Source: Dermatemys mawii
Taxonomy: Eukaryota > Chordata > Testudines > Dermatemydidae
DNA: 64,000 bases
Direction: 5' to 3'
NCBI GenBank assembly: GCA_007922305.1
Contig: ML677373.1
Location: 18,571,545-18,635,544, forward strand
Below, piece by piece: positions 39,001-52,400 of the stretch; positions within the stretch are counted from its first letter, which is position 1, and the number at the start of each line of letters is the position of its first letter. Made by a program: the position numbers and the translations under genes. The notes beneath the pieces were generated by a model. That model saw nothing but the letters and a program-made list of their open reading frames with translations, searched no databases and was not told the DNA's origin.

Positions 39001-42000
39001 CACGCTGAGACTTCTGCCGGGAAGCACCAGTTAAGAGATGAGGGCAGTTGCAATATGTTGCATTTTAGAGATGGCTCCTTGCAAGTGTGATTTTGTGTGG
39101 GTGGAGTCTGGTTATGCCTAGAGTGCCCAGATAGCAAGTGTGAAAAATCAGGACAGGGAATGGGGAGTAATAGGAGACTATATAAGATTAGGACTGTCCC
39201 TATAAAAATGGGACATCTGGTCACCCTAGTTATGCTTGCTTTACTGGGGGTGGGGGGGTGGTCAGTGTTTAGTTTTGAATTATTGGGGTCATCAGAAATT
39301 TCACCAACTTCTAAAAAGTGGTTACTTCGTGAGTTGCTAAATGTTTGGAGCATTTGGTAGGAACACACAGTCGATTGGTGTTCTGCGTGCATGTCTTCAG
39401 GCTATTGCTTTGTGTCATTGTCTTTAATGTGTTTTAGACACCAGCTCTTTCTGGTTTGAGGGTGCAGATTTAATTCTCTCTTTCACACAACTTTTAAGAA
39501 AACAAAACCAAGTAAAAATAAAATCTAGCAAACAGCAGAAGTAGTAGATGAAATATAGGAGCAGCCAGTTGGTGGAAAGTCATCAAATCATGTACTGTCT
39601 GAGCAGACAAGATTCAGGTCTGGCCAACTTGGGAAACCACAAAGCTGATTTCCTAAATTACACAGTACAAGTCTGGTGTTTTGTCCGAAACCTCAACACT
39701 TATGTAAATTACTCTTACCACTGTGGCTCTAATGGCCACGGAGAGTGTAGCTGCTCCCACAGGAGTACTGGTGCTGCTACCATAACCCCAATTACCCTGC
39801 TTGCCACAGGAAGTGGTGCTGTCATCTTAACCTTCATTGTTAGGTTGTCACTGAAAACCCTCTTGTTGGCAGAAGTAGTTTTGTCACATCCACTTTTCTG
39901 TTTCTGGTTGCTATGCAAACCTCCACCCCCACCCACTGATTCCTCTTCCCTTGAACCAGTGAAAGTATCCACGTGCTATAATCTGACTGTCAAGTCCCTG
40001 GAGGTGTTGGATGGAACATATTTTCCACAATATAAATACCCTTTTTCTTCATTTATTGACACTGTTGCCGTTGTGTACATCTATACTGCAATCATCCTAC
40101 GATTGCAGCTCGTGTAGATGTAGGCAGAGATTAAAGCTACCTTGGATATATCTACTGGAGCTGCAATCCACCCTCCATGACTTCAGTGTAGACATGCCCC
40201 TGAAATCACTGCAACCTCAAAGTTAATAGAGGATAGCAATCAAAATCATTCTCTGTGCCTTAGTGGGCTAAAGCAAAGCTGCAGGTTCAGTACAATTCTG
40301 ACTTCTGAGAGGATTTTTAAATATACAGGCATGGGGCATGACCCTATTTTATATAACAGAGTATTGGATAAATCAAGTGACACTATAGTAAGATGCTTAG
40401 TAAATGGCAAACCCCAAATTTAAGTCCTGCTTAAGTGATGCGGTGGCCCTCTGCCCGAGGGTAAAATTCACCTTAAGTTTTTTAAAAGTCACTTTTGATA
40501 GGGGCCTAGGGAATGCTCACTGATGTGTATACAGGCTGATTCTTCTTCTGACAAGTCTGTTTAGATGCTAATCTCCACAACATCATTGCAATTCAGAAAA
40601 AAGTCCATATCAGTTTTCACTTTTCCTCTCTACACATAATTATCAGATATTCTCTGCTAAGCAACTGTCTGCCAGCAATGAGGCAGATCAGGATTCTTCT
40701 TAACACAGAGACCAGCCATTTTACATGCTGTGCTCCAGATTGAATTGGGCCAGCTTGCAGCAGCTTGACAAGCCACTACTTTAATGAGGTGGTTATTTCC
40801 TGTGCTCCAGAGTCTAGACTCTCCTTAAAGTCCAACCCCCAGGATACAAAGAAATTTTTCCAAAATACTATTCATATGTAACTAATGGAGTGATGCTCTG
40901 CCTGAGTCTGCAGACAGCCTGAAACATTAGCTATGACAGGTGTGACCTCCTCCTGCTCATTTCAAAGGGGCAGTAACTCTGCAGCCTACCAATTGTCCTT
41001 TAAGGGTGGCATTGTCAAAATGCTCAGTGTTAGCCTAACTCTGCCCTGATCCAAATCAAAGGCAGTCTTCTTCATTTCAGTGGGAGCTGAGGCCAACACT
41101 GAACACGTTTGGAAATACCACCCTAAATTTCAATGTTTTTAAACTACTTCATTGAAGACCAAAGCACACGAGAAAGGAAAGTGACAACGTTATAATGAAT
41201 TGCACAATCTAGAACAAGTGCCATCTCATGTTGGCATAAGTACTAAGAAAAGATAGGGAGAACAGCACCACTTATCTTTTCCCCCTCGATCGAACCCGGA
41301 CTACATTAATGGCTCTTCATCATGCTGTATTTTGCCACTAGCTATCTTGAGAAGCAATAGGCTGGCATGGAAATACTGGTATATTTCACTAATGCTGTTT
41401 TAGCAAGTGTGGCAGGGTAGCTTGCTTCTTGGGACATGCCTACAGCACATTTTGGACCAAGCGCTAGTGAGCTTCTCAGCTCGGGTCTGCAGACTTGGGC
41501 TGGTGGGGCTCATGCTAGCACTCTGAAAAGGCTGTGTAGACAGTGCTTTGAAGATGAAGTTTGGGCTGCAGCATGGGCTCTGAAGCTATATGATTATTTT
41601 TAGAGCACCAGCATGAGCCCCACTAGCCCAAGTCTGCAGACCTGGGCTGGGAGACTTGCTCCTGATCACTCCAACATGCTGTGTAGACATACCTTTGAAG
41701 GCTGGAGGGCCTGGTGCTACCGAAATCTGATTGCTAAAGAGGCACGCCTGAGCTGGATCAAGTGATTCCCCAAAGAGCAGCAAGAAGCTGCAGGGAAAAG
41801 AGAGGAGGCTCAGGAGGAGAGACTGCAGTGAGTGAGAAAGGCTGCAGAGAAGACCCTGAGTGGGGGTGCTATTATTACTACTTCGAGCCAGCAGCACTGA
41901 CCCTGAAACCCAGGGAGTCGCCCCAGCTAGGAAGGGCCGGGAGTAGCCAGCTAACACAGGGAAGCTCTCAGACACCCAAGGAGTCTGAGGCTGTGCCCAG

Positions 42001-45000
42001 TTTAAGGCTGGAGGGAAGATTTTTTGTGTTTAATTGTGAACTTTAAGTTAATACACTAGACCCTCAGCAGGCCTTGTGAAAGCCTCTTATTTGAGTTTAC
42101 TGAGGAAGTCGTGAGGGGCCACATGCAGGGATACCCTGAGGCCTCAAGGGGTGCCTGGAAAGAGGCCACTCATTGGGCCCTAGCAACTCACAACCTTTGC
42201 TCTCCATAAGCCCCAATGAGCTAGGACATCCCTTTGATAAATACCGAGTGTTAAAAGAAAAGAAACGCCCCGCTAGAATCCCAGCATTTTCCTGAAAAAT
42301 TTGCTTCAGCAACTGTGTGTGGGGTATGAGAGCTACAAGAATCATGTCTTTGTCACCTGGCCGAGCCCTCATCTAACAGCTTGTTTCCTCCAAAGAAATC
42401 TTAAGGGAAGATTAAAGACTGAGAATTTGAGTGCCTTTCGCCTCATATAGTATAATGGGAAAGAAACTAGGAAACCATATGTCCTACCCAGCCACCAGGT
42501 TCCAATCTAAATGCATGTGTAGTACAGTTGCTGGGGCTGTAACAAATCTTGCTGAAACTAAAAATGGCAAGGGGAACTTAAAAAAGCCCCCCAAAATACT
42601 AAAATCCACCTACAGTTACTGGATTGCAAATATAACTCTTAAATGGTTTAATTTATTGGCAGCTGCTGTTGTAGTAGCACCGGGTTTCAGCAACACTTAG
42701 GCAAGTCCAAATTTTTGTACAAGTCACAGAATGTATTTTGTGATTCATCAGATGCTCTCTGAATAATTGGCACAGAGCTCTGGCAGAACCAGGGAACTGT
42801 TTATGCAGCACTCAGAAGGCTTTCTTATTCATCACGCACAAAGAATTTTTTTCCCCTTAAAGAAAAAGAATTAGGCAAGAAGTAAAATCAGACACAAAAG
42901 CGAAAGCTAAGAAATGATTTTTTTTAGTGTATTACTCTTCAAGGCACCACTCCTTCCTGCCCTGCCTCCCTCGGGGATGTATTCCAGCACAAACCTGGCA
43001 ACTGATTGATATACAGGACATGCACTGGAATGTATGAGGGCAATTCTATTTCCAATTTTCCATTTCAACATCTCTAAGGTTTGCAATGTGCCTCTCAGAG
43101 AAAAAAGAAGTAGCAATTCCAGGCTATCATATTTTTACTTAATTTTTTCATTAAATCTTAAATTCTGCAGAACATGTCTAAATTTGCAGGATTCCCCTTG
43201 GTCCTAAGCTTCCTTTCAATACAACTGTCTTGATAGCTGACTTCTATATCATGGCGATCAAATCCACGGAAATTGCATTATAAAATCACTTTCAATATCT
43301 CAAACATCATGCAAACCCGTGATATCTACAATCAGATGTGTAGGGAGAATGCAATGCACAAAATGTTGAAATACATTAAGATTTTGCTTTCTGAGGCCAT
43401 AGGGAGATTTCACAGCAGAAGAGAGCAAAGTAGTGAAACAAATGCATCTATCTGTAAGAGTAATTACCAGATTTAAGTATGAGTATTCCCAGATTAAAGA
43501 AGGGGGAAGTGAAAGCAGCATATGGAAAATACATACCACAGTTGGATTTTCAATTCACTACAGACACTCTCTTGAAAATGAAAGGGCTATTTTTAGCATG
43601 ATGATTGATTAGTGTTGCCATAGCAATAAGAAACACTTACAGGAACAGGATAAAATGTAAGCAAGCGAAAACCAGTGCCGAAGCCTTAAAGGGACAGAGT
43701 CAAACACATATGGCATTTTGCAGTCAATCTATGGATAGGGCTGTAAAAATAATCCTGTCATAGTGATTACTGTACATCTGAGATACATGAAGGGATTACA
43801 ATGGCTTGCAATAAAACTGTTGGGCAGCAGGCAAGAGAAAAGGGTTCCTTTGCCCTTTGTAACCTATTCAGGAAGCTGCTCTACCAACGAAGGGGAACAG
43901 TATTTTAGCTAGTATCGTTACCCGTTGGGGGACCTTCTGCAGAAAATTCAATGAACTGCTGGAGGCTTCATCAGTGCACTGTACCTCTCTATTCTCCTCA
44001 TGAACACTAATCCTGAAGTCTTGGAAACTATTTTTGGATTGTCTGAGTTAATCCTGCTCTTTGCTAGAGTGGCGGAGGCATATTCCCTTAAATCTTAGCA
44101 CAAAAGCTAAGAGGCAGCACTCATTTCATGTCAATGCTTAGTCTGGACATCTCTCACTTCACAGGCTTTGTGCTTTCTTATAAGGTCACATACATGTTTT
44201 CTTGGCAATGAAATCAGATCCTGCAAGGAGCAAAGTGCCTTTGACTCCCATTGAAGAGCATATCCTAGGACTGGGCTTTATGGACAAGATGTTTGGCTGA
44301 GTGAAGTGAGGTTGGCCAAGTGAAGCAATGTCTTATGCTCAAATTGATGACTTTTCTCTGTCTGTAATGCAATAACTTTCAAGCCCCACAGCTGATCAAT
44401 TCCAGGGAATGTTCTAGGCATAAATGGATAGAACTCTTGATTTTGGTGAACATCAGAAAACCAGAAGGGGGAAATAGGGGGACACAGAGCCTCTGGCATC
44501 TGGTTAGCAGACCCAGCAGCTTCAACCACCTCTGTAATTGTCTATAGATTCAGAGATTCTAAATCCAGATTGTGATCATCTAGTCTGACCTCCTGTATAA
44601 ACATAGGCCATAGAAGTTCCCCAAAATAATTCCTAGGTCAGATCTTTTAAAAAAACATCCAATCTTGATTTAAAAACTGTCAGTGATGGAGAATGCACCA
44701 CAACCCTTGGTGAATTGTTCCAATAGTTAATTAATCTGACAATTAAAAATTTACATTGATAGATCAAAGAACTAGTTGATGGCAGCCGTGAACACCTTCC
44801 ACCTTCATCTCTGCTCTGTTAAGATGCTGATATCCTGAATGACTTATCTCCCAGACAGAAATAAATAAGAATGGTGGTGGAGGAAGGGAAATTGGGAGTC
44901 TAAGGAGCGTTTCTTGCCAGCACCGCTAAGGGCACTGGAGGGGGAGAAGGGCAGGGCAGAATCAAGGTCATTGACCCAATCCTCCTCTCTTGCACCAGCC

Positions 45001-46429
45001 AGTGGAGCTGGCCAGTAGGGTAACCAGATGTCCTGATTTTATAGGGACAGTCCTGATTTTGGGGTCTTTTTCTTATATAGGCTCCTATTGCCCCCCGACC
45101 CTCTGTCCAGATTTTTCACATGTGCTGTCTGGTCACCCTACTGGCCAGCCACCAAGGGAAGTGTGTGCTACATGCCCTGAACAGGTATAGCAGCAGGCAT
45201 GCTCCCCCTTGAGGCCTAGGAACACATGAGGCACAAAGCAGCACTACTTCCTATGCAAACCTGTGACTAAAAGACACACGGCAGCCCTTAGTGTGCAGCT
45301 AGGCTTACTGGGGCAAACCTGAACCAAACCCAAAGGGCCCATCTGAATGTGTCTTACTTTATGGACTCATCGCTCCTCTCAACTGACTATGTCACCATGG
45401 GAACCAGGGGGTCTGAGAGAGTTGCACAGGACCTCCCATTCAGCCTCTGGGGGTTCTTGCAGAATTAGAACCTTTTTCCTGTCCCTCAGAGAGACAAACC
45501 TGTCCCGTGAAGGAATGATCAGATGGAAACTCTACGTATCCAGGTTCAAGCTTTTTGTCACTGCCATGAGGGCCAAAACCTTTTTTTAAAAATATAAACC
45601 CACATGCTTTATATTGAAGCATTTGCTCTGAAGCCCAAAGAAAGGCAGAGAAGCAATAGGAAGGAGATATGAATACTTTGTATCTCTGCAGATGTGTAGA
45701 AGACTGGGCAGAGCAACTCTGGAAGGCAGGGATAGGATACAGAGGGACCTAGACAAATTAGAGGATTGGGCCAAAAGAAATCTGATGAGGTTCAACAAGG
45801 ACAAGTGCAGAGTCCTGAACTTAGGACGGAAGAATCCCATGCACTGCTATAGAGTAGGGACCGAATGGGTAAGTAGCAGTTCTGCAGAAAAGGACCGAGG
45901 GGTTACAGTGGACGAGAAGCTGGATATTAGTCAATACTGTGCCCTTGTTGCCAAGAAGGCTAACAACATTTTGGGTTGTATAAGCAGGGCATTGCCAGAA
46001 GATCAATGGACATAACTCCAAAGGCTGAAGCCCTGACACAAGCCTATGCCCTAAACTAGCCTTGATTATAGAAGTAAAACATGGGAAAGGTCTATTGGGT
46101 TACTTGTCCATCCCTGGCCAACGAAGGATTGTTCCCTATAGCACATATTTCAGTGCTTTTATGAGGGACTTTCTTGACTCTGTATGGGAAGAGCCCCCAA
46201 AATGGATGATTTAGCCAGGTTTGTAAATCTGTGCTGCAGTGTAACTGATTTTTAAGAACAACGAAGAAGAAAAACTGTGCAAGGTTGTGCCGATAGCGCA
46301 GAACCTGCATTACATCCCATACTATCCAGGCTTTGCTCTAGTTGCCATGTCATGATAGTCCCCTGATCTCTGTGTGGTTAACTACATCCTATGCTCTCCA
46401 GAGAGATGTATGCAGAGAAAGTGAGAGAG

Positions 46430-46463
<34 letters not shown>

Positions 46464-49400
46464 TGAATAGCTGGAATAGCCTGGGTAATCACCTTCTACC
46501 TGCCTAAAAACTCCTGCAGCTTCATCTGGAACATTTACTCTCCCCTTCATTGTCTAAAACCCTGCTTTTTGTTTCCAGTGCAGAATGGCTGCACCCCACA
46601 GAGTGATTCCCACAGAGGGAGGGCTTGAGTCTGATTTCACTGACACTGGGATTTACACTGGGATGACTTCATTGAAGGGACTCTTGATTTACACAAGAGC
46701 AGAACTGGGCACATTAGTTTGTAAGGTGCTCTGGGGTCTGTCAGGATTAAAAAAGCACTGTCTAAATATCATCTGTTCTTATTCATTTTCACAAGTTTAA
46801 GATAACAGTTCAGATCCTAATTGGAGATGATGTCTTCCAAAGTGAGTGAAAAAGACTGTGCAGGAAGGTGTAGGTGATATTTGGTCAGTCCTCGGCCTAA
46901 TTTTGCTCTCACTTATAGCAGTGTCATTCTGGAGTAATTCCTCTGAGTTCAACAGTTTCACTGTATTTACACCAATGTAAAGGAGACAAGAATTTGGTTC
47001 AGATATGTAGGTCTTTATGACTGTTCAATTTAGACCTGCAGGATTCACCACTTCACCCCAATACATGTTTGAAGTTGCATTAACTTTAATTAATCTTAAA
47101 ATGAATGAAAAGCTCAGCTAGCTTCCTGCTAGCCCTCACATTCTCTGAAACCACTTTTAATACGAGAGAGACTGAGATCTTTGGAAATGTTGCACTAATA
47201 ATTTATGAACAGTGAAACTCATCTCAAGTGATCATCTAAAGGGAGACGAAACAAAAAATAAGCTCAGTGGGTAAGAGAGGTTTCCTAGACACTGCCTATT
47301 CCTTCCCAACTCGAGTTTCAAATCTGTTTTTCAAATAAAGATAGTTACAGCATCCCAGATAAAAACAGATTTTTTTCCCCAATAAAGACAGTCAGTCCCC
47401 TTCCCCAGCCCACCCTGTTATGTTCAGAACCAGCCTGGAGCCCGCTCCCTGGAGGTCCAGGGTGAAATGCTGGCTGCAGAGAAGGCAGTGGGAGTTTTGA
47501 AATCAATCTCAGTGAAGCCAGGAGTTCACCCTGGTACAGGAAGATGTCCCCTGTGCAAGTTGCTGTTTCCCCTTTATCATTTCTATGTTGCTGGGGTGCT
47601 GTAGCTGTGACCTTCTACCAACAAGCATATGTCATGCAGAGGATTCCCACTCTCCATTGTCATAATCCTTTCTGTATGCTTGTGCATCCCAAATCCTGAA
47701 ACTGCTACTAATGCTAGAGACACAATCAGATTGCAAACACCACCACCACCACAAACATTATAGACACTGTATTAGAGACAGAGAAATTCTATCTATCAAT
47801 GAACTCAGTCACTTTGCCCCAAACTCCCTGGGCTACAGCTATGTTTAATTCAGAGAGGCAAGCTCCCACTCATGGTAAAATTGAAGGGCTAAAATCCCCA
47901 TGCATCACACTGCATTATTTTTACTCCAGAATGTCTAGGTAGGTGGAAAACAGATTTCACTACAAAAATTTAAAAAGCTACTGGATGTTGGAAGCTAATG
48001 AGCGTGGGATACAAATTCTCCTTGCATAAGCAAACACAATTTCCATTGCCTATTTCTACATTTTGGGTTATTAAAAGGCAGATGTAATATTAGACATAAA
48101 ATATGTACCAGTTTTTCCTAGTCTCTTACATGATCCTTTTTATTACTTAGCCTTTGGCTGGAACTCACTGCTTTATATTCTGTGCACTCAACATTTTACA
48201 CTCTGCACCGGGGGTGCTGTATTATTGACGGTGCTTTATATTTTTGCTGGCTATGGCTTTAAATGGGTTGTAATATGTAAGAAATCAACTATTTTATTGG
48301 TGTACTAAATTCTAAAAAGAGCAGAGACATTATTGCACTCTGGGCCTGATCCTCCACCACTGATGTCAATGAAAGTGTTGTAAGTTTGGACACTAAAAGG
48401 ACTAGGGTTATAAGGGGATTTTTAGTTTGTAAAAAGCCAAGAATGATCTGATTTTAAAATCCTTTAAAACCTCTCATTTTCATTGGTGTACAGTTTGTAC
48501 TCAGCAAAAGCTAGTCTCTGTAAATTAAATGTATTTTGCCCCATTAGCAAAATACTAATTCATTACAGATTTTTTAAGCATAAGGACAACACACTATTTG
48601 GGCCCTGATCCTGCACTGTGATCCATGCAGGTGGATTGCTTAGTTTATATAGAGCACTATTTACTTCTATAGGCTTTGTGTGTCTATAGCAGTCTGCCCA
48701 TACAGATCTGCCCACTGTAGGATTGGGGCATTAGGTTGTAAATGGAACAGGCCTTTTTATCTTTCTGAATATCTGTTAAGCGCCTAGCACAATTTTGATA
48801 CCAAATACAAAATATAATGGCGTAGCTTTTTTAAAAAAATTATTGCCAAGATTTTATCTTAACAACATATAAAACTTAGCCCAATTCATCCAAAAATGAA
48901 GCAAGAAGAAGTTTAACTTTGGAAAAAAATCTTGCTGCGCAAACACTGGGTGGCAGGCGCTAAGTCTCATAAATCAATAAACCACTTGTGTCTGTTCCTT
49001 GAAGCAGCTGGCTCTCCTCATTATGGGCCTCATGGAAGTCAAGAGGAGTCTCTGTCTTGATGACTGCAATGTTTTGCAAATGCAAACTCAGGTGGAAGTT
49101 GTACACATGACATTGTTTTCTTCTGCTTCTGACAGCATCTAGACAGAGTCTCTTACGGAATTTTCAGAGTCTTTTTTCCTGAATAGCCCCTATATTACAG
49201 CCTACCCTCAGGATGCAGTGTGCAGCACAGGAGTGTGAACACACAGTAGTGTGAACACACAGTAGTGCCATTCATTACCAACTGCTTACAGCACATGATG
49301 GCATCAAATCAGGATGGCAAGTGTGTGATTTTATAAAAAGTTATGATCTTGAAGACTGGAAAATGGATAACTTGGTAACGTCATGAATGCTGCGACTTTT

Positions 49401-52400
49401 CTGCTCTTTCTCAATCCTAGAAAAGCTATGTGTGGGTCCTTCGGTGAAATCTGCACTGCGAATGGTGCCAGGTTCTTCTTTCTTCCTGCAGTTAGGAGGA
49501 CGATCCAGGTAACCTCCAGTCATCAAACAGCTCTCCCTGCTAGATCGCCCAAACTTGGAAGAGAGGGAAACTTCATGGCCAGCCTTGATGCATGTCTAAA
49601 AATCCAAGAAGTCAAACAGAGAAAGGCAATGATGTAAAGAGCAGGGCACAGCTGGGAGGATGAGACAAAGGAGAGAAAGAGATGAGGAGTTGAGTATGGA
49701 AGACAAGGTAAGGGGCGGAAGAGTGGCAAAGATGGGAACAGTGCTGTAGGGAGGAGCAAGTAGCGGAGATATGAAGAAAAGGAGCAAGGAAACTACAGAG
49801 AGTAGTTCAGCACAAACAGCCAAGTTCAGTAAAACGGCTGTTTACATCACAGGTGCAGACTCTAGGCCAGGGGATGAAACAGTGAAGAAATAAGCTGCCT
49901 CTAACCACTCTGAACCTGACATTGATGACTCTGTTCATTCATTGATTCAGGCTCTTTTTGTTCTCTGCCATGCTGGAACAGTAGCTTGCTGAGAAAGGAA
50001 GTGGGCCATAAGTGAGCAGAGGCAGCGCTGATAAAGAAAGCGGCAATGTTTCCTAAATTGGGGAATATTTGATGTTGACTGATTCATGATAACCAAGTTA
50101 GGAGAATAAAGGAATTCTCATAGGCATGCTGATAGAACCTATAAGAGGAAGATTCCATAGAATTAAGCTCTTAAAGATGGAAAACAGCTTTAGACCCCTG
50201 TGAATTTGACATGATTCAAATGTAGACAGGCGGATAAAGAGAAAAATGAGCAAACACAATAACAGTTTATAAAAATATAGGGAAATGTTGCTTGGCAGGA
50301 GAATTCTGACTTCCCCAAAGATTTTGGAATTATTACTAGCTAACCTGGGTCTTGTACCTGTAGCTCATGTACAATTACAATTGCCATTCACTTCACAGTG
50401 AGTTTTAGTTGGGCAAGCTCAGCGCTTAGATCATTAGGGGTCTAACTAGCCAAGCACAGATGAATTTTCACATAATAAATTCAGAGGCAGTCTGGCAGTT
50501 GCCAGTTGGGATAAGTATTTGAGAATTCTGAAATAGAGTGTTTGCTCATTAACTTGTATTAGGCCCCATTGCTGCAACTGATAGCTGCTGCTGCTTGCAT
50601 GACTAATAGAGCCTATTAGCACATTCATTAAAAGCATATCGATAGGATGCATCCAAAATTCAAGCAGTGGCATTCACATAAGGGAAAAAACAAGAGATTC
50701 CCCTCACCCCAAATTCTTTGACATTTTTTCTGAAACAAAATTCTGCTCCCTTGCTTAACTCTTTTGTCTGTTTATCAATGTAATCACTGTACTTCTTGAT
50801 AACTTATTTTATGGATAAATTAGCAGCTGATTAAGGGAAGTATATAACTGGTCTGTTCTCAAAACTAGTCAAAAGCAGTAGGTCAATAATGGGACATTTA
50901 ATAACTATCACTCTGGTGCCATGATACTTGTCAACTGAAGTATTAGATTCTCCATGAATCACTTGCTATCGGAAAAACAGTGTCAATGTGATAGATCATC
51001 AGTACAGGATTATTGTCTCCTGCTTTCTCATCAATAGCAGTTTTTTCATAAACACTTCTGTATTAAGATTCTATTCTCATTGAAGTCAGTGGCAGGTGGA
51101 GGACAATTCTTTTCTGATCTTTGCAGGTTGATCAACTTATGCCATTAAGCATGCTATTTAATGATCCATATTATCTTAGTTTCCATACTTATAACTATGG
51201 TTAAAAATTTTATCAGTGGTCCAATTTGATCATGGTTTGGTCAAAAAGTTTTCCAGCTGGTTTTAAAATTGCAGACCCAATATTTAAGTATTGCTTATAC
51301 TGTGAAAATTGACTGCAGAAGTATTCAAAATTAGCCTTAGTGTGTGATTGGACTGCACATGTGAACCAGCAAAAGGTCTGCTTGAATTCTGCTTACATTA
51401 GCTTTTTGTTATGCTTTCCCTCCTTCCTTCTATATGGGTATCTGCAAACGTTTTGAGACTGATTTTCAATGTATTTTGAACATAAGGCTGATCTGTTTGG
51501 ACCAGGACTGAGTCATACAGTATTGGTGACCAGGTTGTTTATTTTGAAGCTTCTGTCTTGTTCTCCACAATCTCAGCTTTCACTTTGAACAGGTCACATG
51601 AGTATTTGCCCTCGATCACAGGTCACAGGTCACATGAGTATTTGCCCTTGATCACTATTGTTGATTCCACCGTCTTTCCAAGTGTAGAGTACCACTTATG
51701 TCCATAGGAATATTGTGCATGACACAAATGCAAAACAAGTATAAAAAATCTGCCAAGCAACCTGGTGAAGTAAAGTTTTAACTAATGCTTTTCTCTGTCT
51801 ACCCTACCTATCGCCTTCATGTTCTCAGCTCTGCGCCTCCTCTCAACTGTTCTTAGATTTCTTCTCTTTCACTTTCATCACATTAATCTCTTGCTCATTT
51901 GAAAAATGTTGCATAGGCATTTTAAATGCCATACTGTAAATAAAGAGTCCACACAGGCCAGACATTCAAAATATTCCCCCTTCTGGGGTCCAGTGTATTA
52001 AATCCTGTGCACAATCTTTCAAAATAGACTCAGACCTACAGTCTTCACCCCAGTTTCAGCTGGACCCTGCCACTCTTCCCTGAGGGTCCATCCTCTCTTT
52101 TAAAGTTTCTTTCTTTTGCCCCAGTCCCAAGCTGAGCACAACCCTTATTTCCTAATTGTCTGTCTTCCCACTCTCCAGTGCCTCTTGCTTGGAGTTTGGC
52201 CTTCTCTACAGGCCTCCTCACTGACTCAGGGCCATGCAGGAGCCATCCTACTCCCTGCACTGTCTGCAGGTATCTTCTTACAACTGGTAGCTGTTTTCCC
52301 CTTTATAAGGCCCAGATGCTTTCCCTTAAGCCCTGATGGGCACCAGGTAGTTAAGTGCAGGTGCACTGGACCCCATTCCTTCTTAAAGGGGCCAGTCACC

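Noticed and set aside
39548..40117. Longest open frame in the window, 189 codons, plus strand
   Set aside because: No recognisable domain, no splice or promoter context, and its end overlaps an inverted-repeat MITE at 40071-40200. It is antisense within PITPNC1 intron 4 and most likely a chance frame.
49232..51655. Short repeats considered as a CRISPR-like array
   Set aside because: Only two tandem duplications with no regular spacers, in vertebrate intronic DNA.
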